A DNA stretch of 64,000 nucleotides from Alphaproteobacteria bacterium (GCA_021774575.1 JAJFIX010000040.1:1-64000); one strand, 5' to 3'; shown: positions 17,204-25,969, numbered from the stretch's first letter. Program-made: numbers and translations. Notes: generated from the sequence alone by a model not told the origin.

Positions 17204-18025
17204 ATGGCCAAGGCCGTCCGGGCAAAAGCAAGAAAACCAGCCACCAAGTCCGCTGCCAAGAAGGCACCCGCCAAAGCAGCAGTTAAATCAAAAGTTTTGG
17301 CTAAGCGGCCTCCGGGCCGACCGAAGGGCAGCACGCGCCCGCCCAAGGTTTCCCCCGGCACAGCAATCGACAAGGACTGGTTTGTCGGTCGGTTGAAGGA
17401 TGTCGGCAAATCGATGCGGGCCCTGGCCCGGTTTTTGGAAGTTGAGGCGAGCACGGTTTCGCTGATGTTTTCGGGCCGACGCAAAATGCGCCTCGACGAA
17501 GCCGAAGCCATCGCCCGGTTTCTCGATGTCACCGTCGAGACGGTGCTGCGCCATGCCGGCATACGCAGCCTGACCAGCGAAGAAAGCGGCGAAGCGCGGC
17601 TGGTTCCCGTGACCGGACGGATCGACGGGCGCGGCCGCGTCGTGCTGAAAAAACGTTTCACTACACCAGACGGGGCGGCGGGTGGGACCGGTGGAGTTGA
17701 AACAGTGACCGGCCCTGCCGGATTGCCCGCCGGGGCGGTCGCCCTGGTCGGCCGGTTCCAGGGCAAGGCCGCAGATCAAGCCAATAGCCAAGCTGGTGGC
17801 GAATTGGCGTTGCTCGATAACGCCTATTTTTTCTACGTGCCGTCGAAAAAATTCAGCCCCGGCGCCGTTGGCCGATTGTCGATCGTGCAGGTCGGCGGGC
17901 GCACTGTATTGCGCCGGGTTATCCAGTCCGACGACCCCGACCAGTTCGAGCTGACCGGTTTCGGCGCACCCTCCCCGGCCGCAGAACTTGATGCCGCCAC
18001 TCCAATTCTGTGGATCCGCGCCTGA
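17204..18025 (+). CDS. transcriptional regulator with histone-H1-like tail, AT-hook and HTH
   Basis: 273 residues from the ATG at 17204 (AAGGA nine bases upstream). Residues 1-45 are Lys/Ala/Pro-rich like histone H1 tails and contain an AT-hook (RPPGRPKGS). Residues about 57-105 form a Cro/XRE-like helix-turn-helix (MRALARFLEVEASTVSLMFSG). The C-terminal half (about 125-273) is beta-rich and resembles the regulatory half of phage-type repressors, but I see no LexA-like Ser-Lys dyad with confidence. It probably binds AT-rich DNA and represses a small regulon. It could be a stray phage-type repressor. Confidence 0.75.
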   Translation: MAKAVRAKARKPATKSAAKKAPAKAAVKSKVLAKRPPGRPKGSTRPPKVSPGTAIDKDWFVGRLKDVGKSMRALARFLEVEASTVSLMFSGRRKMRLDEAEAIARFLDVTVETVLRHAGIRSLTSEESGEARLVPVTGRIDGRGRVVLKKRFTTPDGAAGGTGGVETVTGPAGLPAGAVALVGRFQGKAADQANSQAGGELALLDNAYFFYVPSKKFSPGAVGRLSIVQVGGRTVLRRVIQSDDPDQFELTGFGAPSPAAELDAATPILWIRA

Positions 18026-18074
18026 GCTTATACCCCCTGGCATCATCGCTCACACCCCTCTCGTCGAAAATGAG

Positions 18075-18100
18075 GGCCGCGCGACAATAGCAGCGCGGCC
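18075..18100 (+). terminator. GC-rich hairpin after the HTH regulator
   Basis: GGCCGCGC (18075-18082) pairs perfectly with GCGCGGCC (18093-18100) over a 10-base loop, 50 bases after the regulator stop. There is no U run after it, so it is a weak intrinsic terminator candidate. Confidence 0.4.
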
Positions 18101-18271
18101 AAACACTATCTTATGTCGTCGAGAAGAAGTTCAATACAACTGAAAAGAATGAGCCAGCACAAACTTAGCTAGATACGCCCGTCGCACCGTCTCGGTTCTA
18201 TTGGGTAAAACGGCCCGCATAATCGTATAGCTGCCAGCCTCATTTATTTGGCCCTTCGACCTGTGTCTTTC

Positions 18272-18538
18272 TTACTCGGCAGTGTAGCCGCCGTCGAGCA
18301 GGTACATACCGCCAGGGCAATAAGAGGCCTCGTCGGCGGCGAGGAAGAGAACAAGGTTTGCCACCTCCTCGTTGGTTCCATAGCGCTTCATCGGTGTCAT
18401 TTGCTCAATCCCGGCTTTCATCTCATCTGAGTTACCGGGGGCAAGCTGGGCGTGAACCTCGTCCATCATTCGATAATCTATCGGGCCGAGGCCGGTTGCG
18501 CCGGTGATCAAGGCAACTTTCCCGTCCAACCTTGGCAT
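18272..18538 (-). pseudogene. short-chain dehydrogenase with large internal deletion
   Basis: 88 codons joining the extreme N terminus of an SDR (LDGKVALITGATGLG, the TGxxxGxG cofactor motif) directly to an SDR C terminus (PMKRYGTNEEVANLVLFLAADEAS...GGMYLLDGGYTAE). About 150 residues are missing, including the catalytic Ser-Tyr-x3-Lys. The frame is kept, so a short stable product is conceivable, but it cannot be an active dehydrogenase. Confidence 0.8.
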
Positions 18539-18577
18539 GGCACATGCTCCGTTTTGTCCTGTTTTAAGAGTGTGGGG

Positions 18578-18760
18578 TTAAACGAATTCGTCAGACAAAC
18601 GTAAACCAGAGACACAATCAGAGCCGCAATGACCGGATGAATTTGTCGGGGGCATCGTTGATCGCCATGTTGCGCTCTTGGGTGGCGCGCTCTGTAAGTT
18701 CGGCAAATTAATGACGTCGTTTTCGTCAGTGCGGATCTGGCTATCGTTAATATGGATCAT
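18578..18760 (-). pseudogene. possible gene remnant upstream of the deleted SDR
   Basis: A frame starting MIHINDSQIRTDENDVINL (ATG at 18760) reads sensibly for about 20 codons and then becomes low-complexity; in the next frame the same DNA gives FAELTERATQERNMAINDA then a stop at about 18618. This pattern suggests a frameshifted short gene or the 5' scrap of one. I do not recognise a family. Confidence 0.3.
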
Positions 18761-18985
18761 TTTACTCTTCCTCGGTTTGGAGAGGCGCCACTTAAACTCT
18801 GCGGAAACCCTGAAGAACACCCAAAACCCTAAGGAAACCTCATGTTTTTAGACCTAGCTTCGATTTGGCACCGGTCATAGCAGCGGCGACAGAGGTGATC
18901 GGCGCTTTAAATGGACAAACACATTACGAGGCACTCGGAGAAAAGCGATAAACCCGAAATCGGATGTCGCGCGCTTACCCACAGG

Positions 18986-20083
18986 TTACAACCGAGGAGC
19001 AAGCCGCGCTTTTAATTTCAGGATGGGGCGTTCAACATACCTATGTGACGCAGCGGCCGCAATAATGCTGAGGGCGATAGCAAGTAAGACCTCTATTCGC
19101 CTGTCTATCGAAAGGCCGTTGCCGACAACATAGTAAATTGGAATGTGATAGACATACAGACCATATGAAATTCTTCCAATCCAATTTAAGCTAGAAATAT
19201 TAAGCACTCTCGAGATTAATTTTGCACCACCTTGTGACAGAGTCATCACAAGGAATGCTGTCAAGGCAGCTACCAAAGTGAAGAGAATTTTGTCATGAAA
19301 AACGGGTATCAAGGCCAAAAACAGCACAACGATTGCGGCGGCTATCGCTGTGACCGTTATGAAAACCGAGTTCCAATCAATGTTCCTCAAATACCCTTGG
19401 CGCGCAGCGAAGGCAACAAGCGCACCCCAAATCAAACTGTCCATCCGTAAATCAGTGCGAAAAAATGCCGCTGTTTGAAATACGACATCGTCAGGCGACA
19501 TAAGACGCATAGTAGGAGGGTAGAAAAGCCCAACGGCGAAAAGAATAATAAAAAAGAAAGTCGGTTTTCGCCTTGCAAGAATAAACAAAACTGCAGCGGG
19601 CCAGACAAAATAAAATTGCACTTCGACCGAAAGGGACCAAAGATGGCCATTCCACCATGTAGTGAAAAAGCCCAACATATCGTGGTAGGTTTCCCATACC
19701 CGAGCCCAATTCGCGAAGTAAAAGAAGACAGATAACGAACTTGTTAAAGATCTCATTTTTGTTTCAAGTGCAAAAAATAAGTCCACCGAAAGAGCGAATA
19801 CGATCACGCAAAACAAAACGGGAAAAAGACGGAGGGTCCGGCGAATATAGAAGCCCTTCAGATCTATTGACCCATGGTCATCATAGTCATTGAAAAGAAT
19901 GCTGCTAATCAAGAACCCGCTCAAAACAAAAAATATGTCGACGCCTATTCTGCCGCCCGGCAGTAGCCCCGGAGCCGCATGTGTAGCCAGAACCATCAGA
20001 ACGGCAATTCCGCGCAAGCCATCGAATGCATAAAAATATTGAGCTGCCGGGTCGAAATACGCTCTCTTCGGTATGGTTGTCAT
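18986..20083 (-). CDS. acyltransferase 3 family membrane protein (OafA/YrhL-like)
   Basis: 365 residues with about ten hydrophobic segments. The N-terminal FDGLRGIAVLMVLATHA (about 20-36) and GVDIFFVLSGFLIS (about 46-60) are the conserved motifs of acyltransferase 3 proteins that O-acetylate or O-acylate lipopolysaccharide, exopolysaccharide or peptidoglycan from the inner membrane. Length fits the single-domain class. It lies immediately next to a disrupted AbiEii toxin and its DNA is more AT-rich than surrounding genes, suggesting horizontal acquisition. Confidence 0.9.
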   Translation of the reverse strand: MTTIPKRAYFDPAAQYFYAFDGLRGIAVLMVLATHAAPGLLPGGRIGVDIFFVLSGFLISSILFNDYDDHGSIDLKGFYIRRTLRLFPVLFCVIVFALSVDLFFALETKMRSLTSSLSVFFYFANWARVWETYHDMLGFFTTWWNGHLWSLSVEVQFYFVWPAAVLFILARRKPTFFFIILFAVGLFYPPTMRLMSPDDVVFQTAAFFRTDLRMDSLIWGALVAFAARQGYLRNIDWNSVFITVTAIAAAIVVLFLALIPVFHDKILFTLVAALTAFLVMTLSQGGAKLISRVLNISSLNWIGRISYGLYVYHIPIYYVVGNGLSIDRRIEVLLAIALSIIAAAASHRYVERPILKLKARLAPRL

Positions 20084-20166
20084 AAAATCTGCATTCAGAA
20101 AAACCTATAGGCATGCTCATTTGCACTAAGCCTGATGGCGACCCATTTCGACTGATAGGAGGAAAC

Positions 20167-20355
20167 TTACTGTCGGCCCATGGGTGTAAGCAGGCATTCA
20201 ATATGAGGGTAGGACAGACAATGCATATCACGAGTTATAAACTTATTGGGAGGACCAATGCCACCCTTCAGCGCAAAGCAGGTATCCTCGGCGACAAAGG
20301 GGAGTACCTGCACGAGCAAGGCGACCTGATGTCGATATTGTTCACTGGCCGCCAT
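20167..20355 (-). pseudogene. abiEii: AbiEii nucleotidyltransferase toxin remnant
   Basis: An ATG at 20355 overlaps the antitoxin stop, as in intact AbiE operons. The first 35 codons (AASEQYRHQVALLVQ, then DTCFALKGG) match the start of AbiEii toxins, where the GG is the nucleotidyltransferase GS/GG motif. After the GG the frame diverges (IGPPNKFITRDMHCLSYPH), although RDM and LS echo the usual sequence before the catalytic D-x-D. The D-x-D itself is absent and a stop follows. The remaining 200+ residues are gone, cut off near the acyltransferase gene. The toxin is therefore dead. Confidence 0.75.
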
Positions 20356-21202
20356 CAAGATCCGCCGGCACCGTTATCAGATATTTCGTATCAAGCTTGC
20401 CGCCACGCGCAATCATGCGCTTGCCGTTCCCGAGATCGATGCGGCTCTGGTCAATTTGGCGCAGCCAGCGAAAATTGTGACGCTCTGCATACCACAAGAA
20501 CAGCCGCTTAACTTTGACGTTATGGCACTCTTCGAGAAGTTTTTGCAGCCGACGAGGGCTCAACGTGCGTAGCCCGTCGAAGATCTTGTCGACCTGTTCG
20601 AAGGTTTCCCTTTCGGGTATTTCATTTAGCATTTCTAGAATTGCGCGTTCTGGCATCGACAAAGCGAGAGACCAATCCCATTGGCCCCAACTGATAGGCC
20701 GAAAGCAATTTCTGTGTATCGGATCGGTAATTGTGATCGATTGATCTTTGACGTTCGACAGGATGCTGGCGAGGCCAGGGGAATTTGGCTCTTTCCCAAA
20801 AAGCTTTCTCTCGCGGTGAAATACGAACCGGATATCGAGGTCGAGCTTTGCAACCCAGCTTGGCAGTGGCGTCTCACCGTATAGGTGAACCTCGCGTCCG
20901 CCTCGCGTGGAAATATAATGCGAAAAACCCTGCAAATCGAGAGCCGTGCGACCCCCGACCAAGACAGAGACATCCAAATGATTCTGCATTTGCAGAGAGA
21001 TCACAACCTGCTGCCACAGGAGTTTGCCACCCGGGCGCCGATAAACACCCCTAGCTGGACGTTCAAGCCAGCCGCTGGTCAAATAACGGTTGCGCAAGGC
21101 GCTGGAGTAACCTTTGCTCTCCAGCCAACCCGTATCAACCACCAAGCCTTCCGGCAGAAGATGGTGAAGTTGGTTTAATTTATTCCGTTTTTCAAAACTC
21201 AT
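20342..21202 (-). CDS. abiEi: AbiEi-family type IV antitoxin
   Basis: 286 residues from the ATG at 21202 (an ATG at 21232 in frame is also possible). The N-terminal winged-helix (LPEGLVVDTGWLESKGYS, then SGWLERPARGVYRRPGG) is typical of AbiEi antitoxins, which bind their own promoter and neutralise the nucleotidyltransferase toxin AbiEii in abortive phage infection. The middle includes VLVGGRTALDLQGFSHY. The gene seems intact while its partner is broken. AT-rich composition (about 21.2 kb) fits a transferred module. Confidence 0.85.
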   Translation of the reverse strand: MSFEKRNKLNQLHHLLPEGLVVDTGWLESKGYSSALRNRYLTSGWLERPARGVYRRPGGKLLWQQVVISLQMQNHLDVSVLVGGRTALDLQGFSHYISTRGGREVHLYGETPLPSWVAKLDLDIRFVFHRERKLFGKEPNSPGLASILSNVKDQSITITDPIHRNCFRPISWGQWDWSLALSMPERAILEMLNEIPERETFEQVDKIFDGLRTLSPRRLQKLLEECHNVKVKRLFLWYAERHNFRWLRQIDQSRIDLGNGKRMIARGGKLDTKYLITVPADLDGGQ

Positions 21203-21812
21203 AGTTAAGAAATTAGCATATTTACAAACCATCTAATAGTTTAGATAGACAGTGATTTCGTAACCCTAAGTATGAATGTCAAAGAAAACGCAAACCACAC
21301 CAAGAACACAGCGATCCGATCAACCGGCCCACGGTTCACTACAGCAAATATCCAGAGGAAAGAAGAAAACCAGTATCGAGTACCCAAAGTCGTCAAGACA
21401 GAGCACCCATTAGGTAATATAATACGCGGAACCGGAATGGTGCCCAAGGACAGGTCACCCAAATAATTGGAAATCAAGCGCCCGCGGCGCGGTGGGACAA
21501 TTCAGATTTTCCATATTGTTCTGATGTTTTCTTTCTTAGTGTCCCGCCGAGTGAAACTGAGACGGCGGCGTGGTTATTGCCGCGTCGGCCCAAAATCGAG
21601 CGACCACAATAACTTCTTTTTTAGCGCACAGTCGTCCTGGTTCGCCCCGTGAAGCGTTCCGAACTAGCCCTCTTCCCGCGACGAAGAGCCCGCCTAATCT
21701 TGGGACCGATCGGACTCTGAATGCGCCGGGGGCGTCCGAAAAAGGCGGATAGGACATCCTGGCAAAAGGTCCGCAAACCGGCGCTCTCAAATACGCAATC
21801 CCGGCCTCCCGC
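21203..21812. other. AT-rich intergenic region, no convincing gene
   Basis: About 610 bases upstream of abiEi. A 78-codon minus frame (21241-21477) encodes a hydrophobic peptide (SSFLWIFAVVNRGPVDRIAVF) but has no ribosome site and no family match, so I treat it as doubtful. The rest is non-coding or decayed. Confidence 0.4.
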
Positions 21813-22334
21813 TCAGCAATATTCGTCTCGCATCGCGTCCTGCAGATAGGCACGGCGATCGGCGCTGCCGTTTAGGACATTCCGGATCCATGATTGCTGC
21901 TCGAACCAGATAATCGCCGTCTCGTACACGCAAGCCCGCACAGGGCTTGTCGACCGCTCGAATGTGAGCGGCGTGCCGATATCGGATCGAGACAGGAACT
22001 GGCACCAGACATCGCCATGCGTCCACCATTGGAAGAGCAGCCAATTGGCCATTACGCCTGCGTGGAGAATTGTAAATCCGGTCTTGTAGAATTCTCCTTC
22101 CTCTTTGGTGAGCGGAAGCAATGTCGAAACATGTTCCCGTGCGGCTGCGATAAGGTCGCTTTGAAGCAACGGCTCGCCACCCAACGGCTCGCGATGTTGG
22201 ACCCCATAGGCTTTGATCGCCCATTCATTGATGCGCCAGTGGTCGACAAAGCCCATGCGCCGGGGCCGGTAGGTCGGGAAGTCATTTTCCCGGACGGCTG
22301 ACGGCCACTCATCGAATTGGTCAGGCATATTCAA
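21813..22334 (-). CDS. conserved hypothetical protein (173 aa)
   Basis: 173 residues, soluble, with aromatic-rich segments (HAGVMANWLLFQWWTHGDVWCQF) and a C-terminal helix (ACVYETAIIWFEQQSWIRNVL). It starts with ATG at 22334, with a purine-rich GGGAATGGGAAATT stretch upstream. The pattern of conserved Trp and His in a compact all-helical protein resembles a widespread uncharacterised proteobacterial family, but I cannot name it. It is adjacent to the TetR-DoxX locus but separated by 230 bases. Confidence 0.6.
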   Translation of the reverse strand: MNMPDQFDEWPSAVRENDFPTYRPRRMGFVDHWRINEWAIKAYGVQHREPLGGEPLLQSDLIAAAREHVSTLLPLTKEEGEFYKTGFTILHAGVMANWLLFQWWTHGDVWCQFLSRSDIGTPLTFERSTSPVRACVYETAIIWFEQQSWIRNVLNGSADRRAYLQDAMRDEYC

Positions 22335-22566
22335 TTTCCCATTCCCTGCTGGAGAAGTTCATTTTAAACCGTCGCTCCAGTCGTCCGCTCCTAGGACAAC
22401 AGCTCGTAGACAAACCTCACCACCTTATTCTGGTGGTATCGCTGGGGCTTGTATTGCCATACGTCGCTAGTCCCCGGTCCGGCGTCAGCAGCAATTTGGA
22501 AAAGACCTGTGGGTCCCGCGATTGGGCCAACTCTCCTTAAGCCCACACGACGCGCGCGGCGGGCCC

Positions 22567-23145
22567 TTAGTTTTGACCCTCCTCCCCGATCCCGTGTTCG
22601 ATCAGAACCGCGGCAGCGGCCTTGGCGTCCGCCGCAACGCCTTTGGGACCGAGGATATGCGCCGCAACGATGGCACCCTCCTTCAGCAATGTGAGGCGTC
22701 TTGCCAACGTCCCCGGAGATTTGGCGCCGGCCCTAATGGCCAGGCCTTCGAAATGCGCGGTGATCAGCCGCTTATGCTCAGCGGCGGTTGCATGCAACGG
22801 GTGCTCTCGATCCTGATATTCCGACGCCGCCTTGATGAACATGCAACCTTGAAACCCGTCCTCTTCGAACCACTCCGCAAGGGCGTCAAACGCTACCAGT
22901 AGCCTTTCTTTGGGCGTGTCGCCCAGCTCTTCCATGCGCCGATAGAGCCAATTGCGGAATTGCTCGTCGCGCAACCTCAATACCGCATGGATCAAATCGT
23001 CTTTGGTTCGAAAATGCTTATAGATGGCCGTTTTCGACACGCCCGTCTCGGCTGCGATCTTGTCCATGCCTGTCGCGTGAAATCCGTCGCGGTAAAACAC
23101 CGTTAGGGCTCGCTGAACAAGCTGATCTCTTTTTGATGCGCTCAT
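22567..23145 (-). CDS. TetR-family transcriptional regulator
   Basis: 192 residues. The N-terminal helix-turn-helix (ATGMDKIAAETGVSKTAIYKHFRTKDDL, about 24-51) is canonical TetR; the rest is helical, with GCMFIKAASEY in the ligand-binding part. It is divergent from the DoxX gene, and the 234-base space between them holds repeated ACCGATCMGT sites. It probably represses itself and the DoxX-DUF1348 unit in response to a small hydrophobic or electrophilic ligand. Confidence 0.9.
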   Translation of the reverse strand: MSASKRDQLVQRALTVFYRDGFHATGMDKIAAETGVSKTAIYKHFRTKDDLIHAVLRLRDEQFRNWLYRRMEELGDTPKERLLVAFDALAEWFEEDGFQGCMFIKAASEYQDREHPLHATAAEHKRLITAHFEGLAIRAGAKSPGTLARRLTLLKEGAIVAAHILGPKGVAADAKAAAAVLIEHGIGEEGQN

Positions 23146-23162
23146 TTCGCCTCATTACATTA

Positions 23163-23324
23163 ACCGATCCGTACGTGACATCCTGTCTTCCGGAAAGCAA
23201 GGTGAAATTTTTTCTCGCTTAAATTCATCTAGTTAGGGCGAAATCATAAGAAAGTCGTCTGCGGCCAGGTGATTCACCCTTGACTTATGAAAACCGATCA
23301 GTAAATGTACCTTGACCGATCAGT
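23163..23324. promoter_or_regulatory. repeated ACCGATC(A/C)GT operator sites with overlapping DoxX promoter
   Basis: ACCGATCCGT at 23163-23172, ACCGATCAGT at 23293-23302 and again at 23315-23324. The last two are 22 bases apart, two turns of the helix. A plausible promoter, TTGACT (23280-23285) and TAAATG (23302-23307) spaced 16 bases, has the second site between its two boxes. The site is near-palindromic, as expected for a TetR dimer. Together they fit repression of DoxX by the divergent TetR protein. Confidence 0.6.
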
Positions 23325-23379
23325 TAACGACCTTCGCGCCGAGTTTATTTCGGGGAGCGGCACAGTCAAGGAGAAAATT

Positions 23380-23853
23380 ATGAGAAACAACGACTATCTC
23401 GCCAGCCACGCGCATTGGATTCTGCGGCTTGGCCTTGTGAGTGTGTTCTTCTTCCACGGGACCCTGAAGTTCCTGGACCTGCAGGGATTCGCAGAGATGT
23501 TGCCAATCTCCTACACGAAAGTCGTGTTGGTGGCGCTTGCGCAAATCGGCGGCAGCGCTTTGCTCGTCGCCGGTGGTTTCAGGAGTGATTTCTGGTCCGA
23601 CCTCGCAACGCGTGTCGGCGCCTTTTTGAATATTCCGACAATGATCGGCGCAATCGTGCTGGTCCATTGGGGACGTTGGAACTTCGTGCCGACAGAAGCG
23701 CATCCGCTTGGCGGTATGGAATTCCAGATCTTCCTGTCGTTGGTCATGATTTATCTGATCGTGACCGGTAACCGGTCCATCGGGGCAATTGGTACCGGTG
23801 CGGATCAGCCGGCTTCGACAGTCACATATCAGCGTCTGTCAGCGAACCTCTAA
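23380..23853 (+). CDS. DoxX-family membrane protein
   Basis: 157 residues from the ATG at 23380 (AAGGAG eight bases upstream); a longer frame overlaps the operator. Four hydrophobic segments, with LRLGLVSVFFFHGTLKFLDLQGF near the N terminus and ALLVAGGF in the second helix, are typical of DoxX/SURF4-like small membrane proteins, often induced by oxidative or electrophile stress. It is followed by DUF1348 and further small genes in the same direction. Confidence 0.86.
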   Translation: MRNNDYLASHAHWILRLGLVSVFFFHGTLKFLDLQGFAEMLPISYTKVVLVALAQIGGSALLVAGGFRSDFWSDLATRVGAFLNIPTMIGAIVLVHWGRWNFVPTEAHPLGGMEFQIFLSLVMIYLIVTGNRSIGAIGTGADQPASTVTYQRLSANL

Positions 23854-23949
23854 GCAAGTCCAACCCACCGACCCCCGTGACGGTCCAGTCGCCACACCTC
23901 CCGGCGGCTGGACCGCAGCGGAGGCAAAACAATCGATAGAGCAGAGCAA

Positions 23950-24369
23950 ATGACCCAGAATCTGAAACCACCCTTCACCGAAGAAACCGCCCGCGCCAAG
24001 GTCAAGGCTGCCGAGAAAGCCTGGAACACGTGCGATCCCGACGTCGTTGCCAAGGCGTATACCCCGCAGTCCGACTGGCGCAACCGAGACGAGTTCTTCA
24101 CTGGTCGCGATGCAATCACGGCATTTCTCAAACGCAAATGGTCTGTCGAGGCCAGCTACGCGCTCAACAAGGAATTGTGGGCTTACACGAACAACCGCAT
24201 CTCCGTGCGCTTCGAATATGAATGGCAACACGCCCACACTGGCCAGTGGTATCGCACCCACGGCAATGAGCATTGGGAGTTTGACACCGACGGCCTAATG
24301 CGCCGGCGCGACATGAGCGCCAACGATATTCCGATTAACCCCGAAGACCGGCACCTCACCAAAACCTGA
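23950..24369 (+). CDS. DUF1348 / NTF2-like protein
   Basis: 139 residues. The sequence PFTEETARAKVKAAEKAWNTCDP, then TPQSDWRNRDEFFTGRD and EYEWQHAHTGQWYRTHGNEHWEFD, is the DUF1348 branch of the SnoaL/NTF2-like cone fold. Such proteins bind small molecules in a central cavity; no enzyme activity is assigned. It follows DoxX in the same direction and may be part of a stress-response unit controlled by the TetR protein. Its C-terminal 35 residues are echoed in the next gene. Confidence 0.88.
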   Translation: MTQNLKPPFTEETARAKVKAAEKAWNTCDPDVVAKAYTPQSDWRNRDEFFTGRDAITAFLKRKWSVEASYALNKELWAYTNNRISVRFEYEWQHAHTGQWYRTHGNEHWEFDTDGLMRRRDMSANDIPINPEDRHLTKT

Positions 24370-24398
24370 TCCGTTCGCCGGAATAAAGGAGAGACGAC

Positions 24399-24803
24399 AT
24401 GACAAACGCAACCGACCGCCCAACCAAGAACCTCGTCGGATTTGGATTCAATGGTGTCGCCGTTCTGGTTGCCAGAACGATCTACGCGCGAATCGAGCGA
24501 GCGGTCGCTGCCGCTCGATGCAGGAGTCAAAATAAGGCAGGCATGCTCGAACTCACTGCTCTAGACGACCGGTTGCTCCGAGACATAGGCATCGACCGCA
24601 ACGAAATCCCGTGGCTTTTCGACGGACCCTGCGACGACCGAAGTGGAGTGCCATCGCGCCCTCGGCGCCAACGACATTCCGATTACCGCACCCAAGGCAA
24701 CGAGCACTGGGAGTTCGACGCCGACGGTCTGATGCGTCGCCGCGATATGAATGCGAATGACGTCCCCATCAACCCGCAAGATCGCTGCATCGAAGTGGGC
24801 TGA
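24399..24803 (+). CDS. chimeric small protein: DUF1127 head fused to a DUF1348 tail
   Basis: 134 residues with AAAGGAG upstream. Residues about 20-70 contain LTALDDRLLRDIGIDRNEI, the DUF1127 (YjiS-like) signature of small arginine-rich regulatory proteins. From about residue 95 the sequence is YRTQGNEHWEFDADGLMRRRD..., nearly the same as the end of the preceding DUF1348 protein. DNA of the tail differs in many third positions, so it comes from a diverged second copy. A further scrap (CGCCAACGACATTCCGATTA, 24670-24689) lies in another frame just before it. The fused protein may be non-functional beyond the DUF1127 part. Confidence 0.7.
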   Translation: MTNATDRPTKNLVGFGFNGVAVLVARTIYARIERAVAAARCRSQNKAGMLELTALDDRLLRDIGIDRNEIPWLFDGPCDDRSGVPSRPRRQRHSDYRTQGNEHWEFDADGLMRRRDMNANDVPINPQDRCIEVG

Positions 24804-24835
24804 CCCAAATTTTGTTTGGAAAGGAGAACAGAAAG

Positions 24836-25036
24836 ATGACCCAATCGACGCCAAGCAGCAGGCTGGCCCCCACATTACTCGTAGGGCACGCCCTTATCTA
24901 CGCTATAATCATCATCGGTCTCTCGTTCGTTATTGGCGAAGAACCGCAGTATTTTGCGAAGTTGATCCCCACTCTGCTCCTCCCCCTGTTTGCAATCTCC
25001 AGTGGCTTCATCGGCGCGGCGATCCGACGTCAATGA
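24836..25036 (+). CDS. small membrane protein, two predicted transmembrane helices
   Basis: 66 residues from the ATG at 24836, which has AAAGGAGAA nine bases upstream. Two hydrophobic segments (LLVGHALIYAIIIIGLSFVI and LLPLFAISSGFIGAAI) with a short polar loop. No family recognised. It is the last gene of the DoxX direction and sits just before decayed transposase DNA. Confidence 0.6.
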   Translation: MTQSTPSSRLAPTLLVGHALIYAIIIIGLSFVIGEEPQYFAKLIPTLLLPLFAISSGFIGAAIRRQ

Positions 25037-25253
25037 GGGGTAGTCATAGGAACCGGTTTCTCGCCTGGTGCTCTCCCGGCGCGAAGAGGCCTCGCGGAGT
25101 AGCACGACGGTTGATCCAACGGGAATGCGTCATCCGACTGTGAGCCGGTGGGGGCAATAGAGTTACAATTGCCGCAATATTCAAGGCGCGAATATCGCAA
25201 GCCGGAGATCAAGGAGAAATGAGATGATCAGGACCAATGAATGACGGTACCCC

Positions 25254-25643
25254 GGGTTGGTCGAATAGCTGCGAGCCCTGGAATGTTGAACCACCAATTC
25301 GGTCGTCTCCGCGCTCATCAAACAGGCGAAAAAACTACCGGCTGAACTGTATAAATCCCTGACTTGGGACCGTGGCAAGGAATTCGCGGATCATCGCCGG
25401 TTTAGCTTGGCGACCGATATCGATGTCTACTTCTGCTATCCTCAAAGTCCTTGGCAACGCGGATCCAATGAGAACACGAATGGCCTGCTCAAACAGTACT
25501 TCCCCAAGGGAACTGACTTGCCGGTATACTCGCGAGCGCACCTCAACAGGGTGGCACGCCAGCAAAACGGACGGCCGCGCAAGCCGTTGCAGTTCGAAAC
25601 GCCGGCGGAGAGATTTAACGCTTGTGCTGCATCGACCGATTGA
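25254..25643 (+). pseudogene. IS30-family transposase C-terminal remnant
   Basis: Translation in one frame gives VVSALIKQAKK, then LTWDRGKEFADHRRF and YFCYPQSPWQRGSNENTNGLLKQYFPKGTD, the DDE-domain end of IS30 transposases, including the catalytic D of WDRGKE and E of SNENTNG. Stops at the 5' side (25270-25290) and loss of the N-terminal HTH half show that it is a fragment. No terminal inverted repeats were identified. Confidence 0.85.
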
Positions 25644-25893
25644 GACGGCACGGTCTAACCGGACACGAAAACCGACAAAGCAGGCAAGTCCTACGAATGT
25701 TTGCTTGTGTGTCCCAACCAGCCACACCTGAACTCTCTCCCAAGCAAGCGGCCCGGGGCCCGGCCCAACGAATAGGCTGTGACTTTGGCAGTTGCGCCGA
25801 GCATTGGGATTACAACGAAAATTCGCTGGTAGTTTCCCACGTCGGCCCGATCGACATTATAAGTATTCGAAAATAAACGATAAGAATTGGGAA

Positions 25894-25969
25894 TGGTGCC
25901 CAGGGACAGATTTGAACTGCCGACACAGGGATTTTCAGTCCCCTGCTCTACCAACTGAGCTACCTGGGC
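25894..25969 (-). tRNA. tRNA-Phe (GAA)
   Basis: 76 nucleotides on the minus strand. It has a GCCCAGG acceptor stem, GTAGCTCAGTTGGTAGAGC D arm, anticodon stem-loop with GAA (plus-strand 25934-25936), a TTCAAAT T loop, and an encoded CCA end. All helices pair well. It lies downstream of yacG in the housekeeping block. Confidence 0.97.

Noticed and set aside
25644..25893. Possible attachment site next to tRNA-Phe
   Set aside because: An IS30 remnant lies near the tRNA 3' end, but I found no repeated tRNA end, integrase or second boundary.
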